From Trichuris trichiura (lineage: Eukaryota > Nematoda > Enoplea > Trichinellida > Trichuridae), in assembly GCA_037903355.1 (NCBI GenBank), contig JBAJFE010000037.1:806001-870000 (forward strand): a DNA stretch of 64,000 nucleotides, given 5' to 3'. Of this stretch, positions 24,811 through 36,913 are shown piece by piece. The notes under the pieces are model-generated. The model did no database searches. It had not been told where the DNA came from and worked only from the letters and a program-made list of their open reading frames with translations. The translations under genes and the position numbers were made by a program. How positions within the stretch are numbered: position 1 is the first letter of the stretch; the number at the start of each line of letters is the position of its first letter.

Positions 24811-25043
24811 GTTTAGAGCATAGTTTCTCAACCTTTTTTGCCCTAGGGCTCCCCTAGGCTTTGTCAGGGCCCTCCTAGGCCTTGTCAGGGTCCCCCTAAT
24901 CCTTGTAAAGGCCCACCGTTTATTGGGACAATGTCCTGCCGCATTATCCTCCAGGGCCCCCCTGGCTTCCAGGGCTCCCCTAAACTCTCCCGGAGCACCC
25001 CAGGGGGGCCCCAGGGTCCACGTTGAGAAACACGGGTTTAGAG
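24811..25043. mobile_element. hAT-type MITE, 217 bp, with 8-bp target-site duplication
   Basis: The element at 24819-25035 lies between exact GTTTAGAG copies (24811-24818 and 25036-25043). It is the second member of the family at 21425-21619: same CATAGTTTCTCAACC left end, same GC-rich interior, and an extra tandem segment reading CCTAGGCCTTGTCAGGG-like near its left end. Confidence 0.9.
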
Positions 25044-28000
25044 GACATCAAAACTCGACAACAATGCAAGAACAGTCAGAGAAATACAGGAACGTTTAAC
25101 ACCAAATCGCGGTATAAAATTAACAAACACACTTTGAAGTTTTCATGTGTGAATATCACAACTTATTAACCCATTGTCTTGATATACTTTGCTAATTCAG
25201 CCGCTGACAACCTGTGAAAGTGAAGAACCCAGAAGTTTCACAGTTCTTTAAAGAAATTTTTAGCGGCATTGCTTCCAGAAAGATTGTTGTAATTCTGTAG
25301 CTCTTCACAGAGGCACCTCAGCAGGCAGAGCATGAAAAAGACACGTGTGCTGGAAACCATATATTTCATGTCATTATGCCCACAGTAGATTGATGCAACC
25401 GACACAGACCTATTAGCTATCACCTTTCACTAAGACCGTTTTCTGTACAATAATAATATTTCACAGAATGATAATTCGCAATTTTACGTAACATTCTTTC
25501 TCAAAACTGTGCCTCCATTCCTTCCACACCTGTTAAACCTTCATTAGGAGTCACCCATAGAAAACAACTTTGCAGCAAGCCTCTATTCCATCAAGGGCTC
25601 ACAAAGCAAATCCTTTTGTTTAATCTCCGTATCGACCATACCTTTCACAGATAAGCCTTGTCAAAGCTTCAAATCTATAAAGGTTTCTTATTAATTCTGT
25701 TATAGTCTTGTAATCATCCTTTCTACCGGTTAGTAAATAAAAAAATATAGCTTTCTCACAGCCCGCTTTCTCTCTTTTGCAACCAGCTTATCCATTACCT
25801 TTTGTAAAAAGTTAAAACAATATATTGGCTACGGAGTTGCTGAAAACCATTAACGAAAATAAAAAAACATATTTATCAAGTTTTGACAATTCAGTCTAAA
25901 ATAATGCCATGCACCTGCAATAGCAACAACACAAGTTTATTGACAGAATTGTGAGCACTGTAATGCTGGATGTTCGCTAACGGTCCACAGTAATATGTTG
26001 TCCCATTTTACTTACTAGCTTAGAGTCGTGTCGTAAAAACGAGAAACAGTAGTATATTAGGTCTATGCATAAACTGTACAGTATTTTTATACCTTAAATG
26101 TGCAGAAAGTGAAGTTGCAATGCTGCTGTGTTTTTCCTGGAGTATTCGTCGTTCCCACAATCATCGTGAAGCATGTTGACAGCTGATGGCTTTGCATTGA
26201 TGCCGGGAAAGCCAACTGCCAATTTTTGAAAATTTAGAAGAAAGACTATTTGTTCAGTGCATTGCTCATTATGTGTTGACATATACAATATTAATCGTGA
26301 AAGCTATTGTAACATTGTTTCGGCTTCGGCACATCAGTAGTAGTAGTAGCACTTTGCAGCTACAGTTGGACAGAAATTTCATTACTCCATTCACGCTTTC
26401 CCGAAGCACAGACAGACACATTTGCCTATTTCACTGGCCGAACCGCTGCTGATTTCGCAACTTTGGCGAAATAGGCCATACACGTAATGTTCGAACCATG
26501 TGCAGCAAGTCTTTTTTTGTGCAGATAAACGAAGCATTTGTAAAGTTTTGACGAATATGATTTTTTGTCGTGATTGTACTTCGAATTTTCTCGTTTCTGC
26601 GTTTTCGTATATCCCCTTCACTGATTGTGCAGTTCTTTTACCAAAGAGTAATTTTTCTCCTTCGTCTCGCCAAAGGGCGGAGACAAACGTCCAAACGTTG
26701 TTTGATCGCAAATTTGCACAACTGTTCCTACACTCATCTCCAACGCTTCTTCGTCTTGTCTACCTGCACGAACAAGGAGAATTCTGTGACTTGGCCGGCC
26801 ACAAAATCTAATTCTCAGCGAGCACAAGTTGATACAAGAGTGTTTGTTTTCTTGAACGTGCCGTCAAGAAATTGAAAACGTTGAAATTGTTTTTCAGTGT
26901 ATGGTTTTGATGCTGATCAGTAATCTTGCTCAAGAGCTGCATGTGCGCATGGTTAGAAAAATTTATGAATTATCTACTGCGACATTATTATGATGAAATA
27001 CGAAGCATTACAGTGGCGGAGATATGCGTTACTAGACTTCTTGTCAAAGTGAATGCGAAATGACAACTGTTGAAAAAAGTGTGCTGAAGTTTCTTACGTG
27101 CATGAAGAATACGTTTCTTCTTCTACTGAACGGTGGCCGAAGTGAACGCGAAATTTTCACGTTTACTGTCGCAGAAATGTGACCTGTACTACTTATGCAT
27201 AGATCTAATAGAACTGCAAAAAAATAGTCCAGATGATTTAATAGAGGTCAGTACACTAGTACAAATAACAAATAGAAATAGAGATAACAATGACCATAAT
27301 AAAACGTGGATATTGAAAAAGGATGAATTTTCAAACACGGCTAAATAGAAAACATAATGCAGCAGTCAGTTAATAGGACATGTGTAAGTCAAACAACCGT
27401 AGAGACCATAAACCCTTATTTATTGACTCTTAAGTAGCAGCCTTTAATTAACACTCCAAAGTGAAAGTTGTTATGTGTAAATATTCTGCAGATCAGTTCC
27501 TTTTTTTATGAGACTTGACGACAACAGCACTTTAGCCAAATATTAAATGTATAGGCATCAGATATGGGCGTGATGACAATTGGCATAAAGATTCTGTAAA
27601 CTCTCCGAGTGATTGCAAAAAGTGCTATAACGAAGATGTTTTCCGATTTGTCGTTGATACCATGTAAATAAGGGTGGCAATAAGTGAATCTAAAAGCGAC
27701 GGTGACTACAAGCCATATTTCATGCACACAAAGTCCCATATGTGTTCAGAACATCTAGCAAAGGACATGTTCAATGAATACATATCTTCCATTGCTTACA
27801 ACATTAGATGTGATTGGTTAAGCATACACTAGCTACTCAGTTTTCCTTCGACGAGGACTTCATTGTCTCCTGCAAGGAACATTTTCCCTTTCTTCCGGGA
27901 CGGTATTGACGTTTGCGACACTGGAACTTTAGACAAATCTATTGGAACGCACGCACACATTTTACAGCGGCAACATGCTTGCTGTGTGACCCATAGCTGA

Positions 28001-30539
28001 GGTGTTGTTGGTCTTTTTCTTCCTCGTCTGTCGTGCGTTCATTGTAGGCTAAAGTTTAGGTATTCTGTGTAGCGCTGATGCTTCCATGTACTTTAGGTAT
28101 ATCAATCAAACGATGCTTTACTCCCTTCTGTGTATAAATCAGAGAATGTTTACTTGAAAAAAGTGATTATATTTGAGCGCGTAAAACAAGCATGACCAAT
28201 CTTTCAGTGATTACTTCATATATTCCACCTTAATAATAGGTTATCTAATTTTCAAAGTAGGTTTCAAAAGCTAACATTCTTTTTTCAACCCGTCTCTTTT
28301 CTGAACGTGCCATTTACAGATACAACAATTACAAGACAGAGTGACATCCACTTTAGCTTAGCGTCTTCTTGAGCATCTGTTACTGCAAAAAGCCGTTCAC
28401 TTGCGGAGTGTTCTTCTCTACACCCTACTAAAATCTCACATTTATACATTCAAATTAGAATTGCAATAGAATTCTGTTTGACAGAAGTGCTTATAAGGAG
28501 GTAGCACGTCGATATACATCTACCCGCGTTTGTCACTGTTTCCAAACAGCTGTCTTCTGTCAAAGAGTTTGTTTATGAACTAAAAACACACAAATGGATG
28601 TGTCCTTTTTCGGTGATTCGCTCCGCGCTCCTAAGGAGGCCACAAGCGTTCAACCAATGTCCTCTCAGCATCTAAGTTTTTATTCTGAAAGGCGAAATAT
28701 GTTTAATCGCTTTATTAGCTTTGATTAACTCATTCAGGTTGAATTTGCACTCCTCCATCATGTAAATGTGGTACCACGGATAGCATATGAAAAGATTTTA
28801 ATTTTGTTATATCTGTAGAAATAGTTCATGCATACATAGTAGTTTACATACGTTTTCGTAAGCTGTCAGTTTAACTTCACGTCCTCTTCCGCTAATCTAA
28901 ATAATTTATTTTCGATGTGAAATTCTTAAACGATCAAAGTCTAGTTTCGAACTGTGGTCTTATGCGTTTAGCATCGCAGTTCAGCTTTGGTTTAACTCCG
29001 CCTTAAGTCTTAGTTTGAAATACTTTGGTAATGTACTTTCTTACGAAGGTATACGTTGCGATAAATAATTTCTTGCGAAGCTATATGCGATGAGAGACAG
29101 CGATCATACTCCCTTCCTTTGCATAACACCAAAGTTGACGCAGTTCTATTAGCCATTAGAAATTAGAATCACACCATTCGCCTATCGGTGGAATTACATA
29201 ACGATTTCTTTCGTTTCTTCAAACAACACTCATAAATAATTTTTCCCGACCTTTATCATACGTAGTTTCATAATGCGCCTATTTCACTGTCGCTAACATT
29301 CTAAGTAGGAAGCATATTTTTAACGGTTAGAAAAGGTACACGTCTCCGTTGCTCTCAACGAATTTTTACTCACAATCTGAATAGCAATTGAGCAGCGCAA
29401 CTCAAATCCCATAGAGGAAAAGCGTACAGGAAACCAGTATTGTTTCATTAACACAAGATAGATGAATGAAGATGGGGTTCTGCAACTTGAAATTACAATT
29501 TTTTCCTTCGTTTTGCAAATTCCACAACGTGATTTCTGCAATCTGCCTTCACTTCTTCAAGTAGTCTCAAAACGAGGAGCTGAGTGCAAATAACCAAAAT
29601 TAAAGCAGGTCTGGAAGCCTTCCAGCGATTCCGTCTCCAACTGTTAGAAAGCTCATTGGCAACTTTCAACTCTGAGTGCTGCAATGATACTTTATCCATT
29701 TTGATGACATCCAGTGCAACCTAGGATAGGTTGACTCCATAAATCCCATCTATAATTACACTTCAGTAGGGAACAATTTCAGAACATTCACCTTCAGTGT
29801 CGTTCTTGTTGATTAGATGAGCAAATTCTCCGGAACGGTTGAACATCTTTACTATTTGTTGTGATGTAACCTCAGAAAGGCTTACTGAACCTATAACTTT
29901 CAGCAAAGCACAATGTTTTTGTAAAACACTGACAATACCGCTGCTACTTCCAACAGTAAATACTTTTCTGCTCACGCATGTAAGACCAAAACGTCTTGGC
30001 CGTGATACTTTTACATCTTTATCCTTTGCCCATCAAGACGGGATAACTTCATCATCAAATCAAATCACAGAACTTCCTTAGATACAGATTTTTATAACAA
30101 ATCAACAGAGCGCTTTCCCTAAAATTTTATTTGATTAATAACCTAATAATTAATGACCCTTAGCCAAATTTCGGCAAGCTTAACGCAGGCACGACAAATG
30201 CTGTTCAGTTATTAAGACGGACAATTTAAAGTTATCGAAAGCGCTTTGTTGTGCAGCGATACAATGAAAAATGCCTACTCTGCATGAAATAAAGCTCAAG
30301 TATTCGTTGCTTTCGTAGTCACTCGTCGCTTTAATCGTCCGAACGTAAAACACGTACAACGGCAGATCGGTAAGCTTCTTCGGCAGCGTAAATTCTTTTC
30401 TATACGACAAAACTCAATATCTTACAGGCAGAATGATTGGTATTGGGTATATGAGTTTTCATTATTGATTTCTCCATAGCTTCTTTCCGTTCTTTGTAAC
30501 TATATCTATAAAAATCACCACACGCACCCTACAAACGAA
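25044..30539. other. gene-poor AT-rich stretch
   Basis: There are overlapping ORFs of 60-106 codons near 26391-26875 on both strands, none with a recognisable domain. Nothing else is supported in these 5.5 kb: no clear repeats, RNA genes or transposon ends. Confidence 0.5.
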
Positions 30540-32130
30540 TGGATGAGCAAGTTGTTAAGAAATGCACAGAGAATAGACGCAGTTAACTTCTGGGACGCTC
30601 TACTCCCTTCGTCGGCGTAACACATGGAGAATGGATTCGCTCAGTTTAACGTTTATATACGCCTCTCTGAAGGGAACAGTGGGGGTGATTAGCTCAGTGT
30701 AGTGCAGCAGCGGTATTCACTGATGAGTTTGCTCCACATCTCACTTACCTCTATACCCCTGCAGCGATTGGTATTTGCGTTAAGGGGAATGAAGAAACCC
30801 TGTTTTATGTCGCACAGATGGAACTTCTTCTCCCGGGTTATGATCATGGGCAATAGGTCGAGTGAACACTGAACAGAACGACCATGGAAGTGTTCTTCGT
30901 AATTTCCATGATCTTCTCGGTAGAAAAGTTTTGCAATTGTCTTGGATGTATTTTCTCCAACCCCCTTAGCTTGTCTTCGGCGAGCAAATACTGGTTGAGC
31001 ATTTTCATATGATTTGGCACCTTTTAAACAAGGCGTGGACCGTTTAGCATGTCTAAAAGACGTTGCAAGCACATTTGATCTGCTAAGCTACCATTGCTGT
31101 CCCCTCAAAACGAACGGAACTTGTTTAAGTCGAAAGAGAGTAACAGAAACTTTTAAAACGTATTAGGAAGTTAAACACTGTCCTATGCGTTTAATCTGTT
31201 CACTTCGTTATAACAGGGAGTAAACAAGACGGGATGAGGTTGTGTTCTACTTTCAGGAATAAGTAGCGGTAAACTGTTCAATTTGCAAAGTATGATAGAT
31301 TTAAGGAAACTTTTAGAGTTTTTGTCGTCAGTTAGTGTGTGTGAGATGAGGTTCAAGTTAGAGTGCGAAAGGGTCAGGTGCCAGTTACAGAGGACCGATG
31401 GATCATACCGGTGGCAATACCTCTTTTATAGAAATGGGTGTTAGGAGAAAAATTGCACATACCTGTCCGAATGGATGGGTTTTCTCAATACAGCACTTTT
31501 AAGGTTACATTCTTCTTTAATGATCAAGACGTCTAGGAATGCTACCCTGCAGTTGAACTGTTCCTCCATTATTAACTTAATTTATCCAGCTAAGAAATTA
31601 TTTAAATGGCTTAGTAAAGAATTCTCTATCCCGGTGCTAGCTAAGGTCAAAACGTCATCTACATATTTCTTGTAAAAGGAAGAATTCATGTCACTGTCCG
31701 CGGGAGCAAATGCTGTTTGCTCCAGGTGTTTCATGAGCACTTCAACGAGAATTGGCGGAGAGGTGGCACGGGTGGACTGACTTTTGTTTTTTTGAAGGAA
31801 GAAACGGTCTTCAAATCTGAAATAGTTGCCCTGTCGCACGCAAAAGGCTACCAATTTTCTTCAGTGGAAAGGTGTTACTTTCATCTAGCAAAGCATTGGC
31901 GCTACAAAGCTTAACAGGTCAAGCTCGATTTTATGTATGCAACTTATGGGGACGCTAATAGAGAAATTGTTAACATTGTAACTAAATATTACGTCCCTGC
32001 TCATCCATTCATTAGTAGGGCGCGTTTTGATTTTTATAGACTCAAGATGTCTGAACGCAAATAGATTCACAATTGAAATCTTTGGTAATGCCACAAAATG
32101 AAAAGATAAATACACCGACCGCAATGAAGA
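30540..32130 (-). mobile_element. decayed Penelope-like retroelement remnant
   Basis: On the minus strand, DVIFSYNVNNFSISVPI (about 32000-31950) fits the first RT catalytic block. The segment 31854-31582 reads YFRFEDRFFLQK, then SPPILVEVLMKHLE and KKYVDDVLTL, with the YVDD box intact at about 31665-31654. AFLDVLII and KPIHSDRYVQFFS follow near 31540-31450 after frameshifts. A minus-strand ORF at 30689-31072 is not recognised. A degraded hammerhead-like core (CCGACGA, stem GGGA/TCCC, GAAG) lies near 30587-30615, where the 3' tail is expected. Confidence 0.75.
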
Positions 32131-33571
32131 TTACTAGTAATGGTAATGACACTATCACAGATAAAGTTGTCTCCCTTCTCTGTGAGCACGTTAAAAATGA
32201 AGTTTTATTGTCTGAGTTTCACGGCGCTCCTCTTTTCCTATCTTCAGTGGAAATGAAAGTGAACGTTAAAGCATGACAACTACGGACGTCAGAATAGCTG
32301 TTGCTCGATAAACTGTTACGGAAGCTTAAAGTGTTGAAGATAATTTTCACACCGTCATTTTCATCTTCAAAAGCTGTTGAATTCATTAGATTGCAACGTG
32401 GATAGTTTTTCTTTAGCTCCAATCTACATTACATAGTAGCGGTACACATTTCACTTAAGCAAATTCACAAGTGCAATGGTCTCTATTTTTTTACTTGAGT
32501 TCCTTTATCACGCTTTAATCCACATGATACGGTGATAACAACCCCCGGAGTTCACTCATCCATACCGTATTTCGTAGGCTTTAGCGGTAAACTGTGTTAC
32601 CGTGTAGCGAAGAAAACTTAATTCAGCTTCGCCAGTGCAAAACGTGATTCTCAACATAGTAATTGATCATGAACGGTTTCTGATCGTTGTACATTTTCGA
32701 TGACCGATGAGGTTTACAGCGCTTGCTCTCTTACTCCATTAAGAATAAGTAATTGTAGTCTTCCTTGAGGGTTTTGTACAGCTGAGATTGTCATCCCTCC
32801 TCTCTCTTTTGACAGATTCTCTTTATACTTCTGAAGTGGTGTGTTACCGGTTGTTCCACTATAGGAATCAGAGTATTCTACTTTGACTTCCAACACAGCG
32901 TAGGCTTATCGGTACGTCGACTGGTCATTCTGTCCTTCCTGATAATACATCTTATCTCCACCTTCTGAACAAATTCTTGAAAGCCCTTTTCTCCAAGGCG
33001 GTGGTCCTAAAGATTAACGTGTAAAAAGCCTGAATGCGTGGGCGCAGAATCTTGTACCATGCCCTTACCCTCTCTTCTTACCGGCCTGGTCGCATCGTTA
33101 TTCTTTTAAACAATTGCTCCGCCGTAATGCAGTTTTAATCTGAGATACGCACCATAACAAATACTGATTGTTTCTTCTGCCATTCCTTTTACAATTAGTG
33201 TTAACATCGAATAGTAATGATAGCGATGAAGCGAAGTGAAGGAATTCATCCGTATCAGCAGATTTGTTATCGATAAACTAAGAAAAGGAACTTTAAAACT
33301 TCAGGAAAAATAGTCCACGTTGCAAAGTATAGATTCAGCAAGCTAAAAAAAGATGGGATGTACAAAACAATGCGCTTAAACTTAGCAATAGTAAAACCAA
33401 TTTAAAAACTCTCAACTCTACTAGCAGCTTATCAGCGAACACTGATTAGAAAATCTTTGAGCAAAATTTAACGTTCACCTCCAAGTGCACTGAAGGTCGG
33501 ACAACAGAAGTCCGCATAAGCTTCAGAAAGTAAACGTAATTATTTTCCTAATCTTCAAGTCCTTCGAGACA
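32131..33571. other. no recognised feature
   Basis: AT-rich sequence with scattered short ORFs. The left part may be further decayed PLE 5' sequence, but no motif supports that. Confidence 0.4.
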
Positions 33572-34025
33572 TAGAGACAACAACATAAAAAGAACCGTTA
33601 GCATATATCCAGCATTCAGTAAGCATAAACATTTCACAACGAGATAACACAATATATGTAGCAAAACAAATTTTATTGAGCTACAGAAAAGAATGCGATT
33701 CCATTCCAGGCTGACGTAAAAGTGCAAGCAGAAACTGTAATTAGCGTTGGCTAGAGCAAAACCTGAAAACGCAACAACAAAAGGCGGTCAAGTCAAGTCT
33801 TTAAACAGTAGAGACAACAACATAAGAAGAACCGTTACATACATCCAGCATTCAGTAAGCGTAAACAATTAACAACAAGATAACACCGTAAATGTAGCAA
33901 AACAAAATTTCTTCAGCTAAGGAAATGAATGCGATTCCATTCCAGGCTGACATAAAAGTGCAAACAGAAACTGTAATTAGCGTTCGCTAGAGCAAAAATT
34001 GAAAATGTAAGAACAAACAGCGGTC
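33572..34025. repeat. tandem duplication, period about 237 bp
   Basis: The segments starting at 33572 and 33809 share long blocks such as TAGAGACAACAACATAA, GCGATTCCATTCCAGGCTGA and CAGAAACTGTAATTAGCGTT, with scattered differences. The duplication abuts the 40-bp array. Confidence 0.85.
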
Positions 34026-34128
34026 CGCAACGCAGCACAAAACGAAATCGTCAACCGCTGCATGCGAGCAGGCGAGCGAAATGCTGCAATGGCGAAAAAC
34101 TGTCTCTGCCGTCCATAAATCGTCGGAG

Positions 34129-36000
34129 GGGAAGTGTTCGCCCCTCCCCTCAACGAAAGGAGGCAGGAATTTACATGTCTCCCTCCGTTACGTGCAACAC
34201 GAGGAGGGAGAGCATGTATCTCTCCCTTCACAAATTGATGAAGGGGGTGCAATGACCCCTCGACTGATAAAGCTCCTGGGGGAGGGGCAGCAACTAGCCT
34301 GCCCTGATAAGACTGCTGCAAAAGGGCACTAAACGCCCCTGCTCCGCCCGTAACCGCCCCTCCAATCGTTCGCGGAGCAGGAGCGGCAAGAAACCGCCCT
34401 TCCCCTCGCTGAAGGGGCAGGAGCGGCAAGTAACCGCCCCTCCCCTCGTTCGAGGAGCAGGAGCGGCGAGTAACCGCCCCTCCCCTCGTTCGAGGAGCAG
34501 GAGCGGCGAGTAACCGCCCCTCCCCTCTCTGAAAGGGCAGGGGCGGCAAGAAACCGCCCCTCCCCTCGTTCGAGGAGCAGGAGCGGCGAGTAACTGCCCC
34601 TCCCCTCGCTGAAAGGGCAGGAGCGGCGAGTAACCGCCCCTACCCTCGTTCGAGGAGCAGGAGCGGCGAGTAACTGCCCCTCCCCTCTCTGAAAGGGCAG
34701 GGCCGGCGAGTAACCGCCCCTCCCCTCGTTCGAAGAGCAGGAGCGGCAAGTAACCGCCCCTCCCCTCTCTGAAAGGGCAGGGGCGGCGAGTAACCGCCCC
34801 TCCCCTCGCTGAAAGGGCAGGAGTGGCAAGTAACCGCCCCTCCCCTCTCTGAAAGGGCAGGGGCGGCGAGTAACCGCCCATCCCCTCGCTGAAAGGGCAG
34901 GAGCGGCAAGTAACCGCCCCTCCCCTCGTTCGAGGAGCAGGAGCGGCGAGTAACCGCCCTTCCCCTCGTTCGAGGAGCAGGAGCGGCAAGTAACCGCCCC
35001 TCCCCTCGCTGGAGGAGCAGGAGCGGCGAGTAACCGCCCCTCCCCTCGCTCGAGGAGCAGGAGCGGCAAGTAACCGCCCCTCCCCTCTCTGAAAGGGCAG
35101 GAGCGGCAAGTAACCGCCCCTCCCCTCGTTCGAGGGGCAGGAGCGGCAAGTAACCGCCCCTCCCCTCTCTGAAAGGGCAGGAGCGGCAAGTAACCGCCCC
35201 TCCCCTCGTTCGAGGGGCAGGAGCGGCGAGTAACCGCCCTTCCCCTCGTTCGAGGAGCAGGAGCGGCAAGTAACCGCCCCTCCCCTCGCTGGAGGAGCAG
35301 GAGCGGCGAGTAACCGCCCCTCCCCTCGTTCGAGGAGCAGGAGCGGCAAGTAACCGCCCCTCCCCTCTCTGAAAGGGCAGGGGCGGCGAGTAACCGCCCC
35401 TACCCTCGTTCGAGGAGCATGAGCGGCGAGTAACCGCCCCTCCCCTCGCTGGAGGAGCAGGAGCGGCGAGTAACCGCCCCTCCCCTCGCTCGAGGAGCAG
35501 GAGCGGCAAGTAACCGCCCCTCCCCTCGTTCGAGGGGCAGGAGCGGCGAGTAACCGCCCTTCCCCTCGTTCGAGGAGCAGGAGCGGCGAGTAACCGCCCC
35601 TCCCCTCGCTCGAGGAGCAGGAGCGGCAAGTAACCGCCCCTCCTCTCTCTGAAAGGGCAGGAGCGGCAAGTAACCGCCCCTCCCCTCGTTCGAGGGGCAG
35701 GAGCGGCGAGTAACCGCCCCTCCCCTCACTCGAGGAGCAGGAGCGGCAAGTAACCGCCCCTCCCCTCGCTCGAGGAGCAGGAGCGGCGACAAACCGCCCC
35801 TCCCCTCGCTGAAGGGGCAGGAGCGGCGACAAACCGCCCCTCCCCTCGCTGAAAGAGCAGGAGCGGCGACGAACCGCTCCCACTCCCGCGCAGTGTGTCA
35901 GAGCGGTGACTGATCGCTCCACTCCTTACGGATGGTGCAACAGCGGCTGCTTAGCCGCGCAGCGCCTTCCCGAAGGTGTCGGAGCGGCGAGTAACCGCTC
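34129..36000. repeat. GC-rich array of about 40-bp units, each with two hairpins
   Basis: From 34361 to 35880 there are 38 units of exactly 40 bp with no indel. Each contains GCGGcgagtaaCCGC (4-bp stem, 7-nt loop) and CCTCGttCGAGG or a variant such as CCCC..GGGG. Three more exact 40-bp units continue to 36000, and looser units spaced at about 40 bp continue left to about 34129; their primary sequence differs but stems persist, for example GAGCGGcgagtaaCCGCTC and GCGGCTgcttAGCCGC. Units differ mainly at the second hairpin head and the loop (cgagtaa, caagtaa, cgacaaa). The unit has no stop in any minus-strand frame, so long Pro/Arg/Gly-rich frames appear in all three; because 40 is not a multiple of three, I treat these as a by-product and not as proteins. 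Confidence 0.95.
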
Positions 36001-36013
36001 TGACGACCGCGAA

Positions 36014-36255
36014 AATGCATGCACATGCAAAGAAAGAACCACTTCCCAGCTATTCATGCAACAAAGAATTCATGCAAATTCCAATTGCTTCAATAACCAA
36101 AAGCACAAGCGGAACTCCCGTACAGATATGCTAACATGCATAGAAATGCAAGAGCATACTTGCCGTGCAAAGTACATGCACCCTCGCCGAAAATGTGAAG
36201 CCAACGAACCAAAAGAGCGACTTCGCATTCACCGAAGGAACATGTGCATCATGCA
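36014..36255. promoter_or_regulatory. cluster of nine ATGCA motifs beside the array
   Basis: ATGCA occurs at about 36014, 36018, 36024, 36056, 36072, 36136, 36146, 36176 and 36251. The copy at 36072 is a full octamer ATGCAAAT, the classic POU-domain site (family knowledge). A regulatory role is inference. Confidence 0.4.
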
Positions 36256-36913
36256 AGCTGAACCCTATACTGTCCTCGCTAAACAGGAAGCTTTTTCTTT
36301 CCTATCAAAATTTGTATACTTTTTATTTCTTTTTACGGAAGCGCGTTGAATAACAGAAACTTAATAAGGCAGTTAATATTGAGGACAAGCTACTAACCGT
36401 CTTCACCGTTTTCATTATAGTGATTGTCATTGCGAAGCAACAATATACGGTTAAGCATTTCTGGAAGTTGAACGGACTCCAGCTCAGAGGTGACGTCTGA
36501 CCAATCGGTCATCTTTCAATGTCAGCTCAAAGATTTCATAATGCCACGATTTTGAACATTATTCTTATTCTCGTATTAATAAATGTTGTGAAATATTACA
36601 GCCTTTTTCTATGTTGACCATTATTATTCTCTTTCACTGCTTTAGTCCTCTGAAAACTACTATTTATTTATTGTCTTTCGTTAAGGAAAGTCAGAGTTGA
36701 TTGAAACCGAAAGAACAGCACTTTTCTATTTCTCTTTTCTACTGAGAATGTCTACAAAGCCGTGGCAGAAAAGATTTGCGCAAGCAGAGTATAGTAGATC
36801 ACACCATTCTAAGCGTATAAATGATAGAGATTTTTGGAAGCTCTGTGAACTTTAAGTAATCTTATTTCATCAACTTTCAAGTTACAAAATCTTTTGATAG
36901 AATACTATTCACG
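36256..36913. other. no recognised feature
   Basis: AT-rich intergenic sequence with no recognised ORF or repeat. Confidence 0.5.

Noticed and set aside
30680..30720. GGGGGTGATTAGCTCAGTG, resembling a tRNA 5' half with A box
   Set aside because: No matching acceptor stem, B box or anticodon arm follows at the right distance.
34294..35922. Long minus-strand frames (up to 542 codons) rich in Pro, Arg, Gly and Leu
   Set aside because: They exist in all three frames because the 40-bp unit lacks stops; 40 is not a multiple of three, and the sequence keeps hairpins, not one reading frame.
34129..36000. CRISPR-like interpretation of the regular repeats
   Set aside because: Units are contiguous without unique spacers and the context is a eukaryotic nuclear genome.
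35906..36349. 147-codon plus-strand ORF with Cys and Met-His/Gln repeats
   Set aside because: It has a GTG start in a eukaryotic context, overlaps the array edge, and its composition follows from the ATGCA cluster.
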